Assembly: GCA_945897365.1 (NCBI GenBank)
Contig: CAMDFD010000009.1
Location: 62,001-126,000, forward strand
Source of the DNA: Bordetella parapertussis
GTDB lineage: Bacteria; Pseudomonadota; Gammaproteobacteria; Burkholderiales; Burkholderiaceae_B
Direction of reading: 5' to 3'
Length of the DNA stretch: 64,000 bases
Of this stretch, positions 51,781 through 61,594 are shown piece by piece. The position numbers and the translations under genes are program-made. Numbering within the stretch: position 1 is the first letter of the stretch; each line of letters begins with the position of its first letter. A model generated the notes under the pieces. That model was not told the DNA's origin. It saw only the letters and a program-made list of their open reading frames with translations, and did no database searches.

Positions 51781-53340
51781 ATGAACAACTCGAGCACCTC
51801 TTTAAAAGCCCCTTTGGCTAAATTTAGTTTGCGTGCGGGCCTCTTGGCTTGTGCCATCGCCGCTACCGTGGCCTTTACCTTGCCTGCCCAGGCAGGAAAA
51901 AAGAACGACACCCTTGGTTTTGCTTACGACCAAACACCTGAAAATATCGATCCCTACTACAACAACGTACGAATTGGCGTCATTATTGCCGCCAACGTCT
52001 GGGACACGCTAGTCTATCGCGACCCTGTGACCGGCGAATACAAAGGCCAACTCGCTAAAAGCTGGAAGCAAATCGACGACCGTACTTTAGAGTTTGATCT
52101 ACGTGAGGGTATCAAGTTCCATAATGGCGAAGAGTTTGACGCGGATTCCGTTGTTTACACTCTGAATTTCGTTTCTGACCCTGCCAACAAAGCCAGGCAA
52201 CAGACTGTGACAGGCTGGATTGAAAAAGCGGAAAAGATCAGCAAATACAAAGTTCGCATCATCAGCAAGAAGCCTTTCCCGGCCGCGATCGACTATCTCG
52301 CTACTGCAATTGCGATTCATCCCGCCAAGTATTACAAAGAAGTCGGTCCAACCGGCATGAACCTCAAGCCAGTCGGCTCTGGTCCATACAAAGTTGTTGA
52401 GCACATCCCTGGTAAGTCTTTGACGCTTGAGCGCAATAAGGATTATTTCAAAGAGTCCCCAAAGGCACAGCCAATAATCGGTAAAGTCCGCATCCGCTTC
52501 ATCCCTGACCGTCAAACTCAGATGGCAGAAGTGATGTCTGGCGGTGAAGACTTCATCATGCACGTACCAAAGGACCAGGCCGATAAGCTCAAGTCCTTCC
52601 CGCAGTTACAGGTACAAAGCGGCAACACGATGCGTATCGTCTTCCTGCAGATGAGTACCCGTGATGGCTCGCCAGCCCCTCAGCTAAAGGACATTCGCGT
52701 GCGTCAAGCGATTGCACACGCCATTGACCGCCAGGCGATTTTGAAGAACATCGTAGGTGGCGGTGAAATCCTCAACTCTATTTGCACACCTTCTCAAGTA
52801 GGCTGTACCAGCAAAGGCGTCAAGGTCTACAACTATGACCCTGCCTTAGCCAAAAAACTCCTTGCCGAGGCGGGTTATCCGAATGGTTTTGAAGTGGATC
52901 TGATGGCCTATCGTGAGCGTCCACAAACAGAAGCTATGATCAACTACCTGAGTGCTGTCGGTATCAAGCCCAAGCTGAGCTTTATGCAATACGCAGCGAT
53001 GCGGGATCTGGCGCGCGGCAACAAAACCTCCATTACGCACCAGACTTGGGGCTCGAACTTGGTCAACGACCTGTCAGCCTCCACGCCTGTTTATTTCGGG
53101 GGCGGTGCGGACGACGTCAGCCGCAACCCTGAGGTCATCAAGCTGTTGAACGAAGGCGACAGCACGGTTGACATGAAAAAGCGTCAAGAGGTTTATCAAA
53201 AGGCGTTGTCTATCATTGCGGATCAAGCTTACGCCGTGCCACTCTGGACCTTACCTGTTTATTATGTTGCCAATAAAGAAGTGAACTTCAAGCCTTACCA
53301 CGACGAGTTAGTGCGTTTTTGGGAAATGAGCTGGAAGTAA
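51781..53340 (+). CDS. Dipeptide-type ABC transporter substrate-binding protein
   Basis: 519 residues, solute-binding family 5. The start ATG 51781 has TGAGGAA before it; an upstream in-frame start at 51739 would place the signal peptide too far in. The signal peptide ends near A38 (LPAQA). Family segments DPYYNNVRIG, AKSWKQIDDRTLEFDLREG, and RQAIAHAIDR are present. It is the first gene of a five-gene transporter unit. The ligand may be a peptide or another amide compound. Confidence 0.93.
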   Translation: MNNSSTSLKAPLAKFSLRAGLLACAIAATVAFTLPAQAGKKNDTLGFAYDQTPENIDPYYNNVRIGVIIAANVWDTLVYRDPVTGEYKGQLAKSWKQIDDRTLEFDLREGIKFHNGEEFDADSVVYTLNFVSDPANKARQQTVTGWIEKAEKISKYKVRIISKKPFPAAIDYLATAIAIHPAKYYKEVGPTGMNLKPVGSGPYKVVEHIPGKSLTLERNKDYFKESPKAQPIIGKVRIRFIPDRQTQMAEVMSGGEDFIMHVPKDQADKLKSFPQLQVQSGNTMRIVFLQMSTRDGSPAPQLKDIRVRQAIAHAIDRQAILKNIVGGGEILNSICTPSQVGCTSKGVKVYNYDPALAKKLLAEAGYPNGFEVDLMAYRERPQTEAMINYLSAVGIKPKLSFMQYAAMRDLARGNKTSITHQTWGSNLVNDLSASTPVYFGGGADDVSRNPEVIKLLNEGDSTVDMKKRQEVYQKALSIIADQAYAVPLWTLPVYYVANKEVNFKPYHDELVRFWEMSWK

Positions 53341-53386
53341 TCCTTTCTTTATAACTTTTAATTATTTGTATCTCAGGTAAGGCATC

Positions 53387-54304
53387 ATGCTGGCATATAT
53401 TACGAAGCGACTGGGACTCGCCGTCCTGGTCGCGCTGACCGTCTCTATTCTTGCCTTTATGCTGCTTTACCTCTCCGGCGACCCGGCATTAGCCATCGCC
53501 GGAGAGGGCGCGCGTCAGGTCGACATCGATATGGTGCGAAAAACCTACGGTTTTGACCAACCGATCATTGTGCAATTTGGTCACTGGCTATTCAAGATCG
53601 TTCAAGGCGATCTTGGTCAGTCGATCTATTTCAAAACCGAAGTGGGTACGCTGATTTTTACCAAGCTTGAAACCACCATGTTGCTCGCCGTGTACTCACT
53701 GACTTTTGCACTCATCATTTCAGTGCCTCTGGGTGTCTTGGCCGCGATCTACAAAAACAGCTGGATCGACCGTCTGTGCTTGGGCGTTGCCGTCGTGGGT
53801 CAGGCCATGCCTAATTTCTTTTTCGCCTTGATCTTAATTATGTTGTTTTCGATTAGCTGGCGAATGTTGCCGGTATCTGGTAGCGGCACCTGGCAGCATT
53901 TCGTGATGCCTTCGATTGCCCTCGGCTACTACGCGGCGCCCGCCTTTATGCGTCTCATCCGCGCTGGCATGATCGAAGTACTTAGTGCTGACTATATTCG
54001 TACCGCGCGTGCCAAGGGCCTACCCACTAGCAGCGTGGTATTTAAGCATGCATTGCGTAATGCAATTATCCCCGTTGTGGCTCTCGCCGCTGTTCAACTC
54101 GGCTTTTTGCTGGGCGGCTCCGTCGTGATCGAGACTATTTTTGCCTTGGATGGTTTGGGCTATCTCGCCTATCAAAGCATTATTCAAAAAGACTTCCCCG
54201 TCACGCAAGTGATCGTCCTGTTGCTGTCAGTCATCTATATTTTGTTGACACTGGCCTCCGACGTTGCCAACGCCTGGCTTGACCCTCGCATTCGGGTTGC
54301 TTGA
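53387..54304 (+). CDS. ABC transporter permease, DppB/OppB type
   Basis: 305 residues with six membrane segments. The N-terminal GDPALAIAGEGA stretch and the permease motif near residues 200-225 (DYIRTARAKGLPTSSV then HALRNAIIPV) mark the family. It follows the binding-protein gene by 46 bases and pairs with the next permease. Confidence 0.94.
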   Translation: MLAYITKRLGLAVLVALTVSILAFMLLYLSGDPALAIAGEGARQVDIDMVRKTYGFDQPIIVQFGHWLFKIVQGDLGQSIYFKTEVGTLIFTKLETTMLLAVYSLTFALIISVPLGVLAAIYKNSWIDRLCLGVAVVGQAMPNFFFALILIMLFSISWRMLPVSGSGTWQHFVMPSIALGYYAAPAFMRLIRAGMIEVLSADYIRTARAKGLPTSSVVFKHALRNAIIPVVALAAVQLGFLLGGSVVIETIFALDGLGYLAYQSIIQKDFPVTQVIVLLLSVIYILLTLASDVANAWLDPRIRVA

Positions 54305-54305
54305 G

Positions 54306-55133
54306 ATGAAAAAAAATACAGCGCTTTATGTGGGTTGCGGTCTACTACTTTTCATCGTCTTTTGTGCAATCTTCGCACCCTTGATCTCACCCCATGATCC
54401 TTATGCTCAGGATTTGACCAATCGTACAGTCCCACCTTTCTGGTATGAAAAAGGGAGTTGGGTGCACCCTCTTGGGACCGATCAACTTGGTAGGGACTAT
54501 TTGTCGCGTTTGATTTACGGGGCACGGATTTCTCTGCTCATTGGTCTGAGTGTTGCGTTGATCTCAGGTCTCATCGGTACGACGATGGGGATGCTCGCTG
54601 GCTACTTTGGTGGCCGTATCGATATGATTGTGTCGTTTATGGTGACGACACGGCTGTCGTTACCAGTGATTTTGGTGGCACTCGCGACGGTTGCTTTGGT
54701 CGGCGGCTCCTTGTGGGTCGTCATCATGGTGCTAGGTCTCTTGAAATGGGATCGCTTCGCTGTCGTGATGCGCAGCGCCACGCAGCAAGTGCGCTCGATG
54801 GAATATGTCTCTGCCGCGCAATCTGCAGGCGCCTCGACCTTGAGGATTATGCTCACCGAGGTGCTGCCCAACGTGATGCCGCACTTGATCGTGATCGCGA
54901 CCCTCGAGGCGGCCAGTGCGATTTTACTTGAGGCCGCGCTCTCCTTCTTGGGGCTTGGCGTCCAACCTCCATTACCCTCCTGGGGCCTGATGATTTCCGA
55001 GGCAAAGTCCTACATGTTCTTTTCCTTTTGGCTGATTGCGATTCCTGGTACAGCCTTGGCTGTATTGATTTTCTCCATCAATCTGGCGGGTGATGGTCTC
55101 CATCAGCTCCTGACACCAGGCGAGAGAGCTTAA
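54306..55133 (+). CDS. ABC transporter permease, DppC/OppC type
   Basis: 275 residues from ATG 54306, which lies just after the previous stop; a longer reading from 54264 would overlap it by 40 bases. HPLGTDQLGRDYLSRLIYGAR and the permease loop EYVSAAQSAGAS are characteristic of DppC proteins, and the last third has the GLGVQPPLPSWGLM segment. Confidence 0.94.
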   Translation: MKKNTALYVGCGLLLFIVFCAIFAPLISPHDPYAQDLTNRTVPPFWYEKGSWVHPLGTDQLGRDYLSRLIYGARISLLIGLSVALISGLIGTTMGMLAGYFGGRIDMIVSFMVTTRLSLPVILVALATVALVGGSLWVVIMVLGLLKWDRFAVVMRSATQQVRSMEYVSAAQSAGASTLRIMLTEVLPNVMPHLIVIATLEAASAILLEAALSFLGLGVQPPLPSWGLMISEAKSYMFFSFWLIAIPGTALAVLIFSINLAGDGLHQLLTPGERA

Positions 55134-55135
55134 TC

Positions 55136-56134
55136 ATGGTCACTGACGAAATTGTTCTGAATGTGCAAAACCTGACCGTGGATATCTCTACTCCACGTGG
55201 CACCCTTCATGTCGTGCGCGATATTTCCCTACAGGTCAAACGCGGCGAAACGCTCTGTATCGTGGGAGAGTCGGGGTGTGGCAAATCCATCACTTCGCTT
55301 TCCTTGATGGGTTTGTTGCCTAAAACCGCGTCACGCAGCAGTCATGTGTTTGAGTTTCTTGGCGAGGATCTTTCGCGCGCGAGCAAAAGTCGTATCAACG
55401 ATTTGCGTGGCAATCGTATGGCGATGATTTTTCAAGAACCAATGACGGCCCTCAATCCCGCCTATACCATCGGAGATCAGCTCACTGAACACTATCGTCA
55501 CCACCTTAAGGCCTCGGCTGAAGAGGCTCGCTTGCGTGCCGTCGAGCTATTAGAAAAGGTAGGGATCGCCTCTGCAGCGGAGCGACTCGGGCAGTATCCG
55601 CATCAACTCTCTGGCGGCTTGCGTCAGCGCGTCATGATCGCCATGGCGCTGATGTGTGGTCCAGAATTGCTGATCGCCGACGAACCAAGCACTGCGCTGG
55701 ACGTGACGATTCAAGCGCAGATTTTGCGCTTGTTAGCCGATTTGCAGCAAGAGCTTGGTATCGCCATGGTGCTCATCACCCACGATCTCGGTGTGGTCGC
55801 TCGGATCGCTGATCGGGTCGCTGTGATGTACGCTGGACAAATCGTTGAAGAGGGCACAGCCGAGGCTATCTTCGCAGCCCCGCAACACCCCTACACACGT
55901 GGCTTGATCAGCTGCATCCCTATTCCCGGCAAAACAGTACCAGGTGGCAAGCTTGGCACCATCCCAGGCGTTGTACCATCGCTGATTGGCAAGATGAAGG
56001 GCTGTGCTTTTAAAGATCGTTGCGAACACGCCCAAGCACGTTGTAGCGAGACGATCCCCTTGCACCAGACCCCACAGGGTCAACAATGGCGCTGCATCAT
56101 GAATGAAACACACCAGAGCGGAGCAGCCCAATGA
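55136..56134 (+). CDS. ABC transporter ATPase, DppD/OppD type
   Basis: 332 residues. Walker A GESGCGKS, signature LSGGLRQR (the family usually has LSGGMRQR), Walker B LLIADEPSTALD and the switch His in LITHD are complete. A C-terminal oligopeptide-transport segment with CxxxxxC-type Cys residues (CAFKDRCEHAQARC) follows. It overlaps the next ATPase gene by four bases. Confidence 0.95.
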   Translation: MVTDEIVLNVQNLTVDISTPRGTLHVVRDISLQVKRGETLCIVGESGCGKSITSLSLMGLLPKTASRSSHVFEFLGEDLSRASKSRINDLRGNRMAMIFQEPMTALNPAYTIGDQLTEHYRHHLKASAEEARLRAVELLEKVGIASAAERLGQYPHQLSGGLRQRVMIAMALMCGPELLIADEPSTALDVTIQAQILRLLADLQQELGIAMVLITHDLGVVARIADRVAVMYAGQIVEEGTAEAIFAAPQHPYTRGLISCIPIPGKTVPGGKLGTIPGVVPSLIGKMKGCAFKDRCEHAQARCSETIPLHQTPQGQQWRCIMNETHQSGAAQ

Positions 56135-57090
56135 CTGCCCTGATTGAAACAAAAGATCTGCAACGCACCTTTTCAGTCAGCGCTGGCTTGTTTAAACCTC
56201 GCCAGACACTGCATGCTGTTAATGGCGTCGACCTGTCGGTGCAACGCAAAGATGTGCTGGGCATCGTAGGCGAATCGGGCTGTGGCAAATCAACGCTTGC
56301 GCGCATGTTATTGGGTCTGACGCCCCCTTCGCGCGGAACCGTCCTGATTGACGGGCAAGACATCAACAAGATTGATCGTCGCGATCTGGCGCGTCGCGTG
56401 CAGCCGATTTTTCAAGATCCGTATTCCTCGCTCAATCCGCGCCGCACCATTTCCTCTATTGTGTCCTTTCCGCTGGATGTACTTGGCGTAGGAACAAAAA
56501 GCGAACGTCGTAAAAAAGCCATCGAGATGTTGGATCGCGTGGGTTTGCCCGCCCGCTATGCGGACAATACGCCCGGACAACTTTCTGGCGGCCAACGTCA
56601 GCGCGTTGCGATCGCGCGCGCCTTGGTGATCAATCCTGAGATTGTGATCTGCGACGAACCGACTTCGGCACTAGATGTTTCTGTCCAAGCCCAGATTTTG
56701 AATTTATTGTTGGACTTGCGCAAAGAATTCAATCTGACTTATGTTTTTATTAGTCATAATTTGGCCGTCGTGGAACACATCGCGACCCAGGTCGCTGTGA
56801 TGTATTTGGGGCGCGTTGTCGAGTTCACTCAAACAGCTGAACTTTTCAAACACCCTCGGCATCCCTACACACAGGCTTTGTTGGCCTCTGTACTGACGCC
56901 CGAGCCCGGCCTCGGAATCCCTGACATGGGTCTGGGTCTTTCGTTCCCAGACCCGTTGCATCCACCCTCAGGCTGCTCCTTTCATCCACGCTGCCAACAA
57001 CGTCGGCCGGAATGTTCCGTGGAGCATCCACACCTCTTGCGAGACGCACAAGGTGATGTGGCCTGCCATCTTTATCCCGCAAAAAAATAA
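56131..57090 (+). CDS. ABC transporter ATPase, DppF/OppF type
   Basis: 319 residues. Walker A GESGCGKS, signature LSGGQRQR, Walker B IVICDEPTSALD, the switch His in ISHN, and the C-terminal Cys-containing peptide-transporter segment (HPRCQQRRPEC) are all present. Last gene of the transporter unit; it converges with the decarboxylase genes. Confidence 0.95.
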   Translation: MTALIETKDLQRTFSVSAGLFKPRQTLHAVNGVDLSVQRKDVLGIVGESGCGKSTLARMLLGLTPPSRGTVLIDGQDINKIDRRDLARRVQPIFQDPYSSLNPRRTISSIVSFPLDVLGVGTKSERRKKAIEMLDRVGLPARYADNTPGQLSGGQRQRVAIARALVINPEIVICDEPTSALDVSVQAQILNLLLDLRKEFNLTYVFISHNLAVVEHIATQVAVMYLGRVVEFTQTAELFKHPRHPYTQALLASVLTPEPGLGIPDMGLGLSFPDPLHPPSGCSFHPRCQQRRPECSVEHPHLLRDAQGDVACHLYPAKK

Positions 57091-57122
57091 CGCGCAGGAA
57101 AACGAATCGTTTTCACTGCGCG
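57091..57122 (-). terminator. Terminator between transporter and decarboxylase genes
   Basis: CGCGCAG GAAAACGA pairs with TCGTTTTC A CTGCGCG (one bulged A). On the minus strand it is followed by TTATTTTTTT, so it ends the decarboxylase transcript; it may also slow the plus-strand one. Confidence 0.8.
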
Positions 57123-57136
57123 CTGTTGACCGACAC

Positions 57137-57736
57137 TCAGAATGGTGCGAGGCCCAACGCAGCACGGAAGCGGTTTTTGACAAACACGCCGTCACGCGAA
57201 GGTAAAGCACGCGGTAGATCATCGGCTTTCACCATAATCTGTGCGAATGTCACACCCTGACGCGCATTGACGTTTTGCTCCACCTGTTTCAAGCCCGCCA
57301 TATCCTTGACTTGGTAAGAGTTGGCAATCCCGCAAGCCTGGGCCACAGCAGACATGTTAGTACCGAGGCTCGAGTGACTAAACTGCATCCCTGTTTCGCC
57401 AAAGTGACCGTTATCGAGCACAACGATGGTGAGGTTAGCTGGCTTTTGGGCACTAATCGTTGCCAAAGAACCGATCCCCATCAACTGCTCCCCATCACCC
57501 GTAATCACTAGCACGGACTTGTCTGGCTGCGCCAAGGCGAGGCCTAAGCCCATGGCCGCGGCACCACCCATCGCGCCCCACAGGTAAAAGTTTTTATCGC
57601 GATCACCTGCAGCGAACACGTCATAGGTGGCAGAACCCAAACCCGTCACAATCAAGGACTCGGGGCACTTGGCAATCAAAGCACTGACAAATTCGCGACG
57701 GTCAATGACGCTATTAGAAGACTGAACTTGACTCAT
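57137..57736 (-). CDS. ThDP-dependent decarboxylase, C-terminal-type subunit (ComE-like)
   Basis: 199 residues from ATG 57736. The thiamine-diphosphate motif begins GDGEQLMGIGSLATI and ends LDNGHFGET. The protein is the pyrophosphate half of a split enzyme like sulfopyruvate or phosphonopyruvate decarboxylase; its partner is the gene just upstream. The substrate is not certain; sulfopyruvate is plausible but no other sulfonate genes are near. A longer start at 57772 would overlap the partner gene. Confidence 0.82.
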   Translation of the reverse strand: MSQVQSSNSVIDRREFVSALIAKCPESLIVTGLGSATYDVFAAGDRDKNFYLWGAMGGAAAMGLGLALAQPDKSVLVITGDGEQLMGIGSLATISAQKPANLTIVVLDNGHFGETGMQFSHSSLGTNMSAVAQACGIANSYQVKDMAGLKQVEQNVNARQGVTFAQIMVKADDLPRALPSRDGVFVKNRFRAALGLAPF

Positions 57737-57756
57737 TGAAATTCCTATCTTGTGAA

Positions 57757-58293
57757 TTAGTGACGCAACCACTTTTTGCGGCCGATCAAGCGCTGTGATA
57801 ACAGCACGGCAACGGGCTCTCCGCCCTCAAAGGCAAAGTCCAGTGCGGCTCCGACAACATCCTCGACCTCATCGGCACGCTCAGCGCGATAGACCTTGAT
57901 GCCCATCAACTCCATCGAAGCCTGCGTTGCTTTGCTCATGGGCACCTGCCAAGGGTTGAACTCGGCGTACTCGCCACGCATGGTCACCAATGCCAAGAAT
58001 GGAAAGCGGCAGCTCTGCAACAAGGACATCATGTTGATGCAGTTACCCACGCCACTACTCTGCATGAGCAGAGCATGACGCTGACCTCCCAACCATGCGC
58101 CACCAGCGACCGCGACACCCTCTTCTTCGGTCGTCAATACGATCGCTCGCATCGCAGGATCCTCGTTAACACGGCGAATCACGTGCGCATGACCGGCATC
58201 GGGCACATAAGATACTTGCTGAATGCCGCCTTCTTTGAGAACCTTGAATATTTGTTCTTGCCAAGCGGGTGTGGGTGTGAATACTTCACTCAT
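57757..58293 (-). CDS. ThDP-dependent decarboxylase, N-terminal-type subunit (ComD-like)
   Basis: 178 residues, the pyrimidine-binding half of the split decarboxylase. The conserved Glu that activates thiamine is in TTEEEGVAVAGG, and LMQSSGVGNCINMMSLL is typical of the family. It is the first gene of the pair; the second starts 20 bases after its stop. Confidence 0.82.
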   Translation of the reverse strand: MSEVFTPTPAWQEQIFKVLKEGGIQQVSYVPDAGHAHVIRRVNEDPAMRAIVLTTEEEGVAVAGGAWLGGQRHALLMQSSGVGNCINMMSLLQSCRFPFLALVTMRGEYAEFNPWQVPMSKATQASMELMGIKVYRAERADEVEDVVGAALDFAFEGGEPVAVLLSQRLIGRKKWLRH

Positions 58294-58334
58294 GTCTCGC
58301 GAATCCTTTGATCAGTATTTGTAACGAATCGATA

Positions 58335-58811
58335 CTATACGTCCGTTTTTGTCGGAAGCGGTAAGGCCGTTTTATAGCGCACCTGTTTGAGTGCGAAACT
58401 TGACCTGATTTTCTCTATGCCAGGAATCGGAGTCAATTGCTCCAAGATGAACTTTTCCAACGCGGCAATATCCGTCACCGCAACACGGATCAAGTAATCA
58501 CTATCACCCGTCATTAAATAGCACTCCATCACTTCGTCATGTTCGCTGATGCGCTGCTCGAAATGTGCCAGTGATTCTTTGCTTTGGCTTTTAAGACTGA
58601 TATTGATAAAGACATTGAGCCCCAAGCCAAGTGCTGTCGCATTGGCCAAAGCCACATAACGGTCGATCACACCGGCCGACTCCAGTGCCCGCACTCGCGC
58701 CAGGCAAGGTGATGGACTCAGATGGATCCTGCGTGCCAACTCAATATTTGAGAGCGCGCCATCAGCCTGAAGCTCAGACAAAATCTTTAAATCAATAGAA
58801 TCTAATTTCAT
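58335..58811 (-). CDS. Lrp/AsnC-family transcriptional regulator
   Basis: 158 residues. The HTH reads SIDLKILSELQADGALSNIELARRIHLSPSPCLARVRALE (continuous N-terminal part), and the C-terminal RAM effector domain has EVMECYLMTGDSDYLIRV. It is divergent from the E1 gene across 134 AT-rich bases (58812-58945), where Lrp-type proteins would bind; by analogy with mdeR and mdeB of pseudomonads it probably regulates that gene in response to an amino acid. Confidence 0.9.
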   Translation of the reverse strand: MKLDSIDLKILSELQADGALSNIELARRIHLSPSPCLARVRALESAGVIDRYVALANATALGLGLNVFINISLKSQSKESLAHFEQRISEHDEVMECYLMTGDSDYLIRVAVTDIAALEKFILEQLTPIPGIEKIRSSFALKQVRYKTALPLPTKTDV

Positions 58812-58945
58812 TATGCTGTTTATTTTAAAAAATCAGAATTAAATGCTTCATATTATCATTTTAACTACTAATTAAGGCATCTCATGCTGCAAACAAATCC
58901 CTAGAATATCGATTATCAATCAAGCATCTTTAAACTGGCCACACG

Positions 58946-61582
58946 ATGAACGCTGCAATCGATCCCCGCCCCGTCTCTTGGCTCCATACCATCACCGACT
59001 CAGACAGCCAAGAGACGCAAGAATGGAAACAATCCTTGCTCGCTGTCTTGGAGGCCGCGGGCCCTGAGCGTGCCAAATTCCTGCTCGATGAGCTCGTACG
59101 AACCGCTAACGCGGCCCAAGTCGGTTGGCGTCCCGAGCTCAGCACACCTTACGTCAACACGATCTCTGTCGACCAACAGCCCGTATTTCCTGGGGATTTG
59201 GCCATCGAAGAGCGCTTGGCCTCGATCATGCGCTGGAATGCACTGGCGATGGTGGTACGGGCCAACCAAGCCTATGGAGAGCTTGGGGGTCATATCGCAA
59301 GCTACGCGAGCGCAGCGGATCTCTTTGAAACGGGCTTCAACCACTTTTTTAAAGCACGGCAAGGCACAAGACCTGATCAGCACCGCGGTGATCTGGTTTT
59401 TTTCCAACCGCACAGCGCGCCTGGGGTCTATGCGCGCGCCTATCTCGAAGGCAGACTGCAAGAACAAGATTTGCTGTATTACCGGCAGGAGATTCAGGCC
59501 ATCGCACAGGGAGCACAAGGTCTCTCGAGCTACCCACACCCATGGCTCATGCCTGATTTCTGGCAGTTTCCTACAGGCTCGATGGGCATCGGTCCGATCA
59601 GCTCCATTTATCACGCCCGCTTTATGCGCTATCTCACGCATCGCAACTTGCTCAATTGCGAGTCCCGCAAAGTATGGGGTGTGTTTGGCGATGGAGAAAT
59701 GGACGAGCCTGAGTCCATGAGTGCCTTAACCTTGGCTGCCCGAGAAGGTCTGGATAATTTAGTCTGGGTGGTTAATTGCAATCTGCAACGCCTGGACGGC
59801 CCGGTGCGCGGCAATGGGCGCATCATTGATGAGCTCGAAAAGCTTTTTATAGGCGCAGGATGGAATGTCATCAAGCTGGTGTGGGGCAGTGACTGGGACG
59901 GTTTGTTCGCCCGCGACCTGACAGGCGCCCTCACCCGTGCCTTTGCCAACACTGTCGACGGACAAATGCAAACATTCGCCGCCAAAGACGGCCGCTTTAA
60001 TCGTGATACCTTTTTTGGACAAAACGAAGAACTTGCTCGACTCGCGCAGGGCATGACAGACGATCAGATCGATCGTCTCAAGCGCGGCGGACATGATTTG
60101 GTCAAGATTCATGCGGCCTATGCGGCGGCGGCCAACCACAAAGGGCAACCCACGGTGATTTTGGCGCACACCAAAAAGGGCTATGGGATGGGCAGTGCGG
60201 GTCAAGGCAAAATGACCACGCACAGCCAGAAAAAACTCGACGACAACGATTTGATCGAGTTTCGCAATCGCTTTAATTTGCCCTTGAGTGACGAACAGGC
60301 GACCTCCTTGAGCTTTTATCGTCCCGCACCAGATAGTCCGGAAATGCAATATTTACTCAAGCGTCGTGAAGCTCTTGGTGGTTATTTACCCAAGCGTGAA
60401 ACCACGTGTGACATTGTCGCTGTCCCTGAGATGTCCCAATATAGCCAGTTTGCCACGCAAGCAGAGGGCAAAGAAATGAGCACGACGATGGCGTTTGTGC
60501 GCGTGCTCGGTAACTTACTCAAGGACCCCGTTCTGGGACCGCGCATCGTCCCGATCGTCGCCGACGAGGCACGTACTTTTGGTATGGCTAATTTATTTAA
60601 ACAAGTGGGTATTTATTCGAGCGTGGGTCAACGCTACGCGCCTGAGGATATTGGCTCGGTGCTGAGTTACCGCGAAGCGCTCGACGGCCAGATCCTCGAA
60701 GAAGGCATTTCCGAGGCGGGCGCGATCGCCAGTTGGACCGCTGCAGCGACCAGCTACAGCGTGCATGGTTTAGCCATGTTACCGTTTTACATTTATTACT
60801 CGATGTTTGGCTTCCAGCGCGTCGGTGATCAGATCTGGGCTGCAGCAGACCAACGTCCGCGCGGATTTTTATTGGGCGCGACGTCTGGCCGCACGACACT
60901 CGGCGGCGAGGGCCTGCAACATCAGGATGGCTCAAGTCATCTCCATGCGGCCACCATCCCAAATTGCAAAGCCTACGACCCCGCTTTTGCGGGCGAGATG
61001 GCCGTGATCATTGATCAGGGCGTGCGGGAGATGATGGCTGAGCAGCAAGATGTGTTTTATTACGTTACGCTCATGAATGAAAACTACGCCCAACCGTCCT
61101 TGCCAGAAAACGTACGCGACGACATTATCCGCGGCGCGTATTTGTTTCATGTCTATCGGGCCAAAAAAGAAACAGCTCAGGTGACCTTGCTTGGCTCGGG
61201 TGCGATTTTGACCGAAGTTATTAAAGCCGCTCAAGCACTCTGCGCCGAGGGCATTACAGCGTCCGTTTACAGCATCACCAGTTGGAGCGAACTGGCGCGT
61301 GACGGCTTGTCTTGTGAACAGGCGGCCCTCAAGGGTGAGGCGGCTCCTGGTGTACCATTTATCTATCAGCAACTCTCTAAGAGCCAAGGTCCGATTATTG
61401 CGGCGACGGACTATGTACGCGCGGTTCCTGAAACGGTCCGTGCTTACACACCTTCTAGCCGTCGTTATATGACACTGGGTACAGATGGTTTTGGGCGCAG
61501 CGACACCCGTGCTGAGCTCAGAGCATTTTTTGGTGTAGATGCGCAAACAATCGTCCGAGCTGCGAAACATGCTCTGACATAA
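58946..61582 (+). CDS. Homodimeric 2-oxoacid dehydrogenase E1 (AceE/MdeB type)
   Basis: 878 residues of the homodimeric pyruvate-dehydrogenase E1 family, with the ThDP motif GDGEMDEPES at about base 59688, HTKKGYGMG, and the C-terminal transketolase-like domain. The whole length is aceE-like. However, no aceF or lpd follows, and a divergent Lrp gene precedes it, which is the layout of mdeB, a 2-oxobutyrate dehydrogenase for methionine breakdown. So it may be a second E1 that borrows E2 and E3 from the housekeeping complex. Confidence 0.88.
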   Translation: MNAAIDPRPVSWLHTITDSDSQETQEWKQSLLAVLEAAGPERAKFLLDELVRTANAAQVGWRPELSTPYVNTISVDQQPVFPGDLAIEERLASIMRWNALAMVVRANQAYGELGGHIASYASAADLFETGFNHFFKARQGTRPDQHRGDLVFFQPHSAPGVYARAYLEGRLQEQDLLYYRQEIQAIAQGAQGLSSYPHPWLMPDFWQFPTGSMGIGPISSIYHARFMRYLTHRNLLNCESRKVWGVFGDGEMDEPESMSALTLAAREGLDNLVWVVNCNLQRLDGPVRGNGRIIDELEKLFIGAGWNVIKLVWGSDWDGLFARDLTGALTRAFANTVDGQMQTFAAKDGRFNRDTFFGQNEELARLAQGMTDDQIDRLKRGGHDLVKIHAAYAAAANHKGQPTVILAHTKKGYGMGSAGQGKMTTHSQKKLDDNDLIEFRNRFNLPLSDEQATSLSFYRPAPDSPEMQYLLKRREALGGYLPKRETTCDIVAVPEMSQYSQFATQAEGKEMSTTMAFVRVLGNLLKDPVLGPRIVPIVADEARTFGMANLFKQVGIYSSVGQRYAPEDIGSVLSYREALDGQILEEGISEAGAIASWTAAATSYSVHGLAMLPFYIYYSMFGFQRVGDQIWAAADQRPRGFLLGATSGRTTLGGEGLQHQDGSSHLHAATIPNCKAYDPAFAGEMAVIIDQGVREMMAEQQDVFYYVTLMNENYAQPSLPENVRDDIIRGAYLFHVYRAKKETAQVTLLGSGAILTEVIKAAQALCAEGITASVYSITSWSELARDGLSCEQAALKGEAAPGVPFIYQQLSKSQGPIIAATDYVRAVPETVRAYTPSSRRYMTLGTDGFGRSDTRAELRAFFGVDAQTIVRAAKHALT

Positions 61583-61594
61583 TTTAGACTATGC

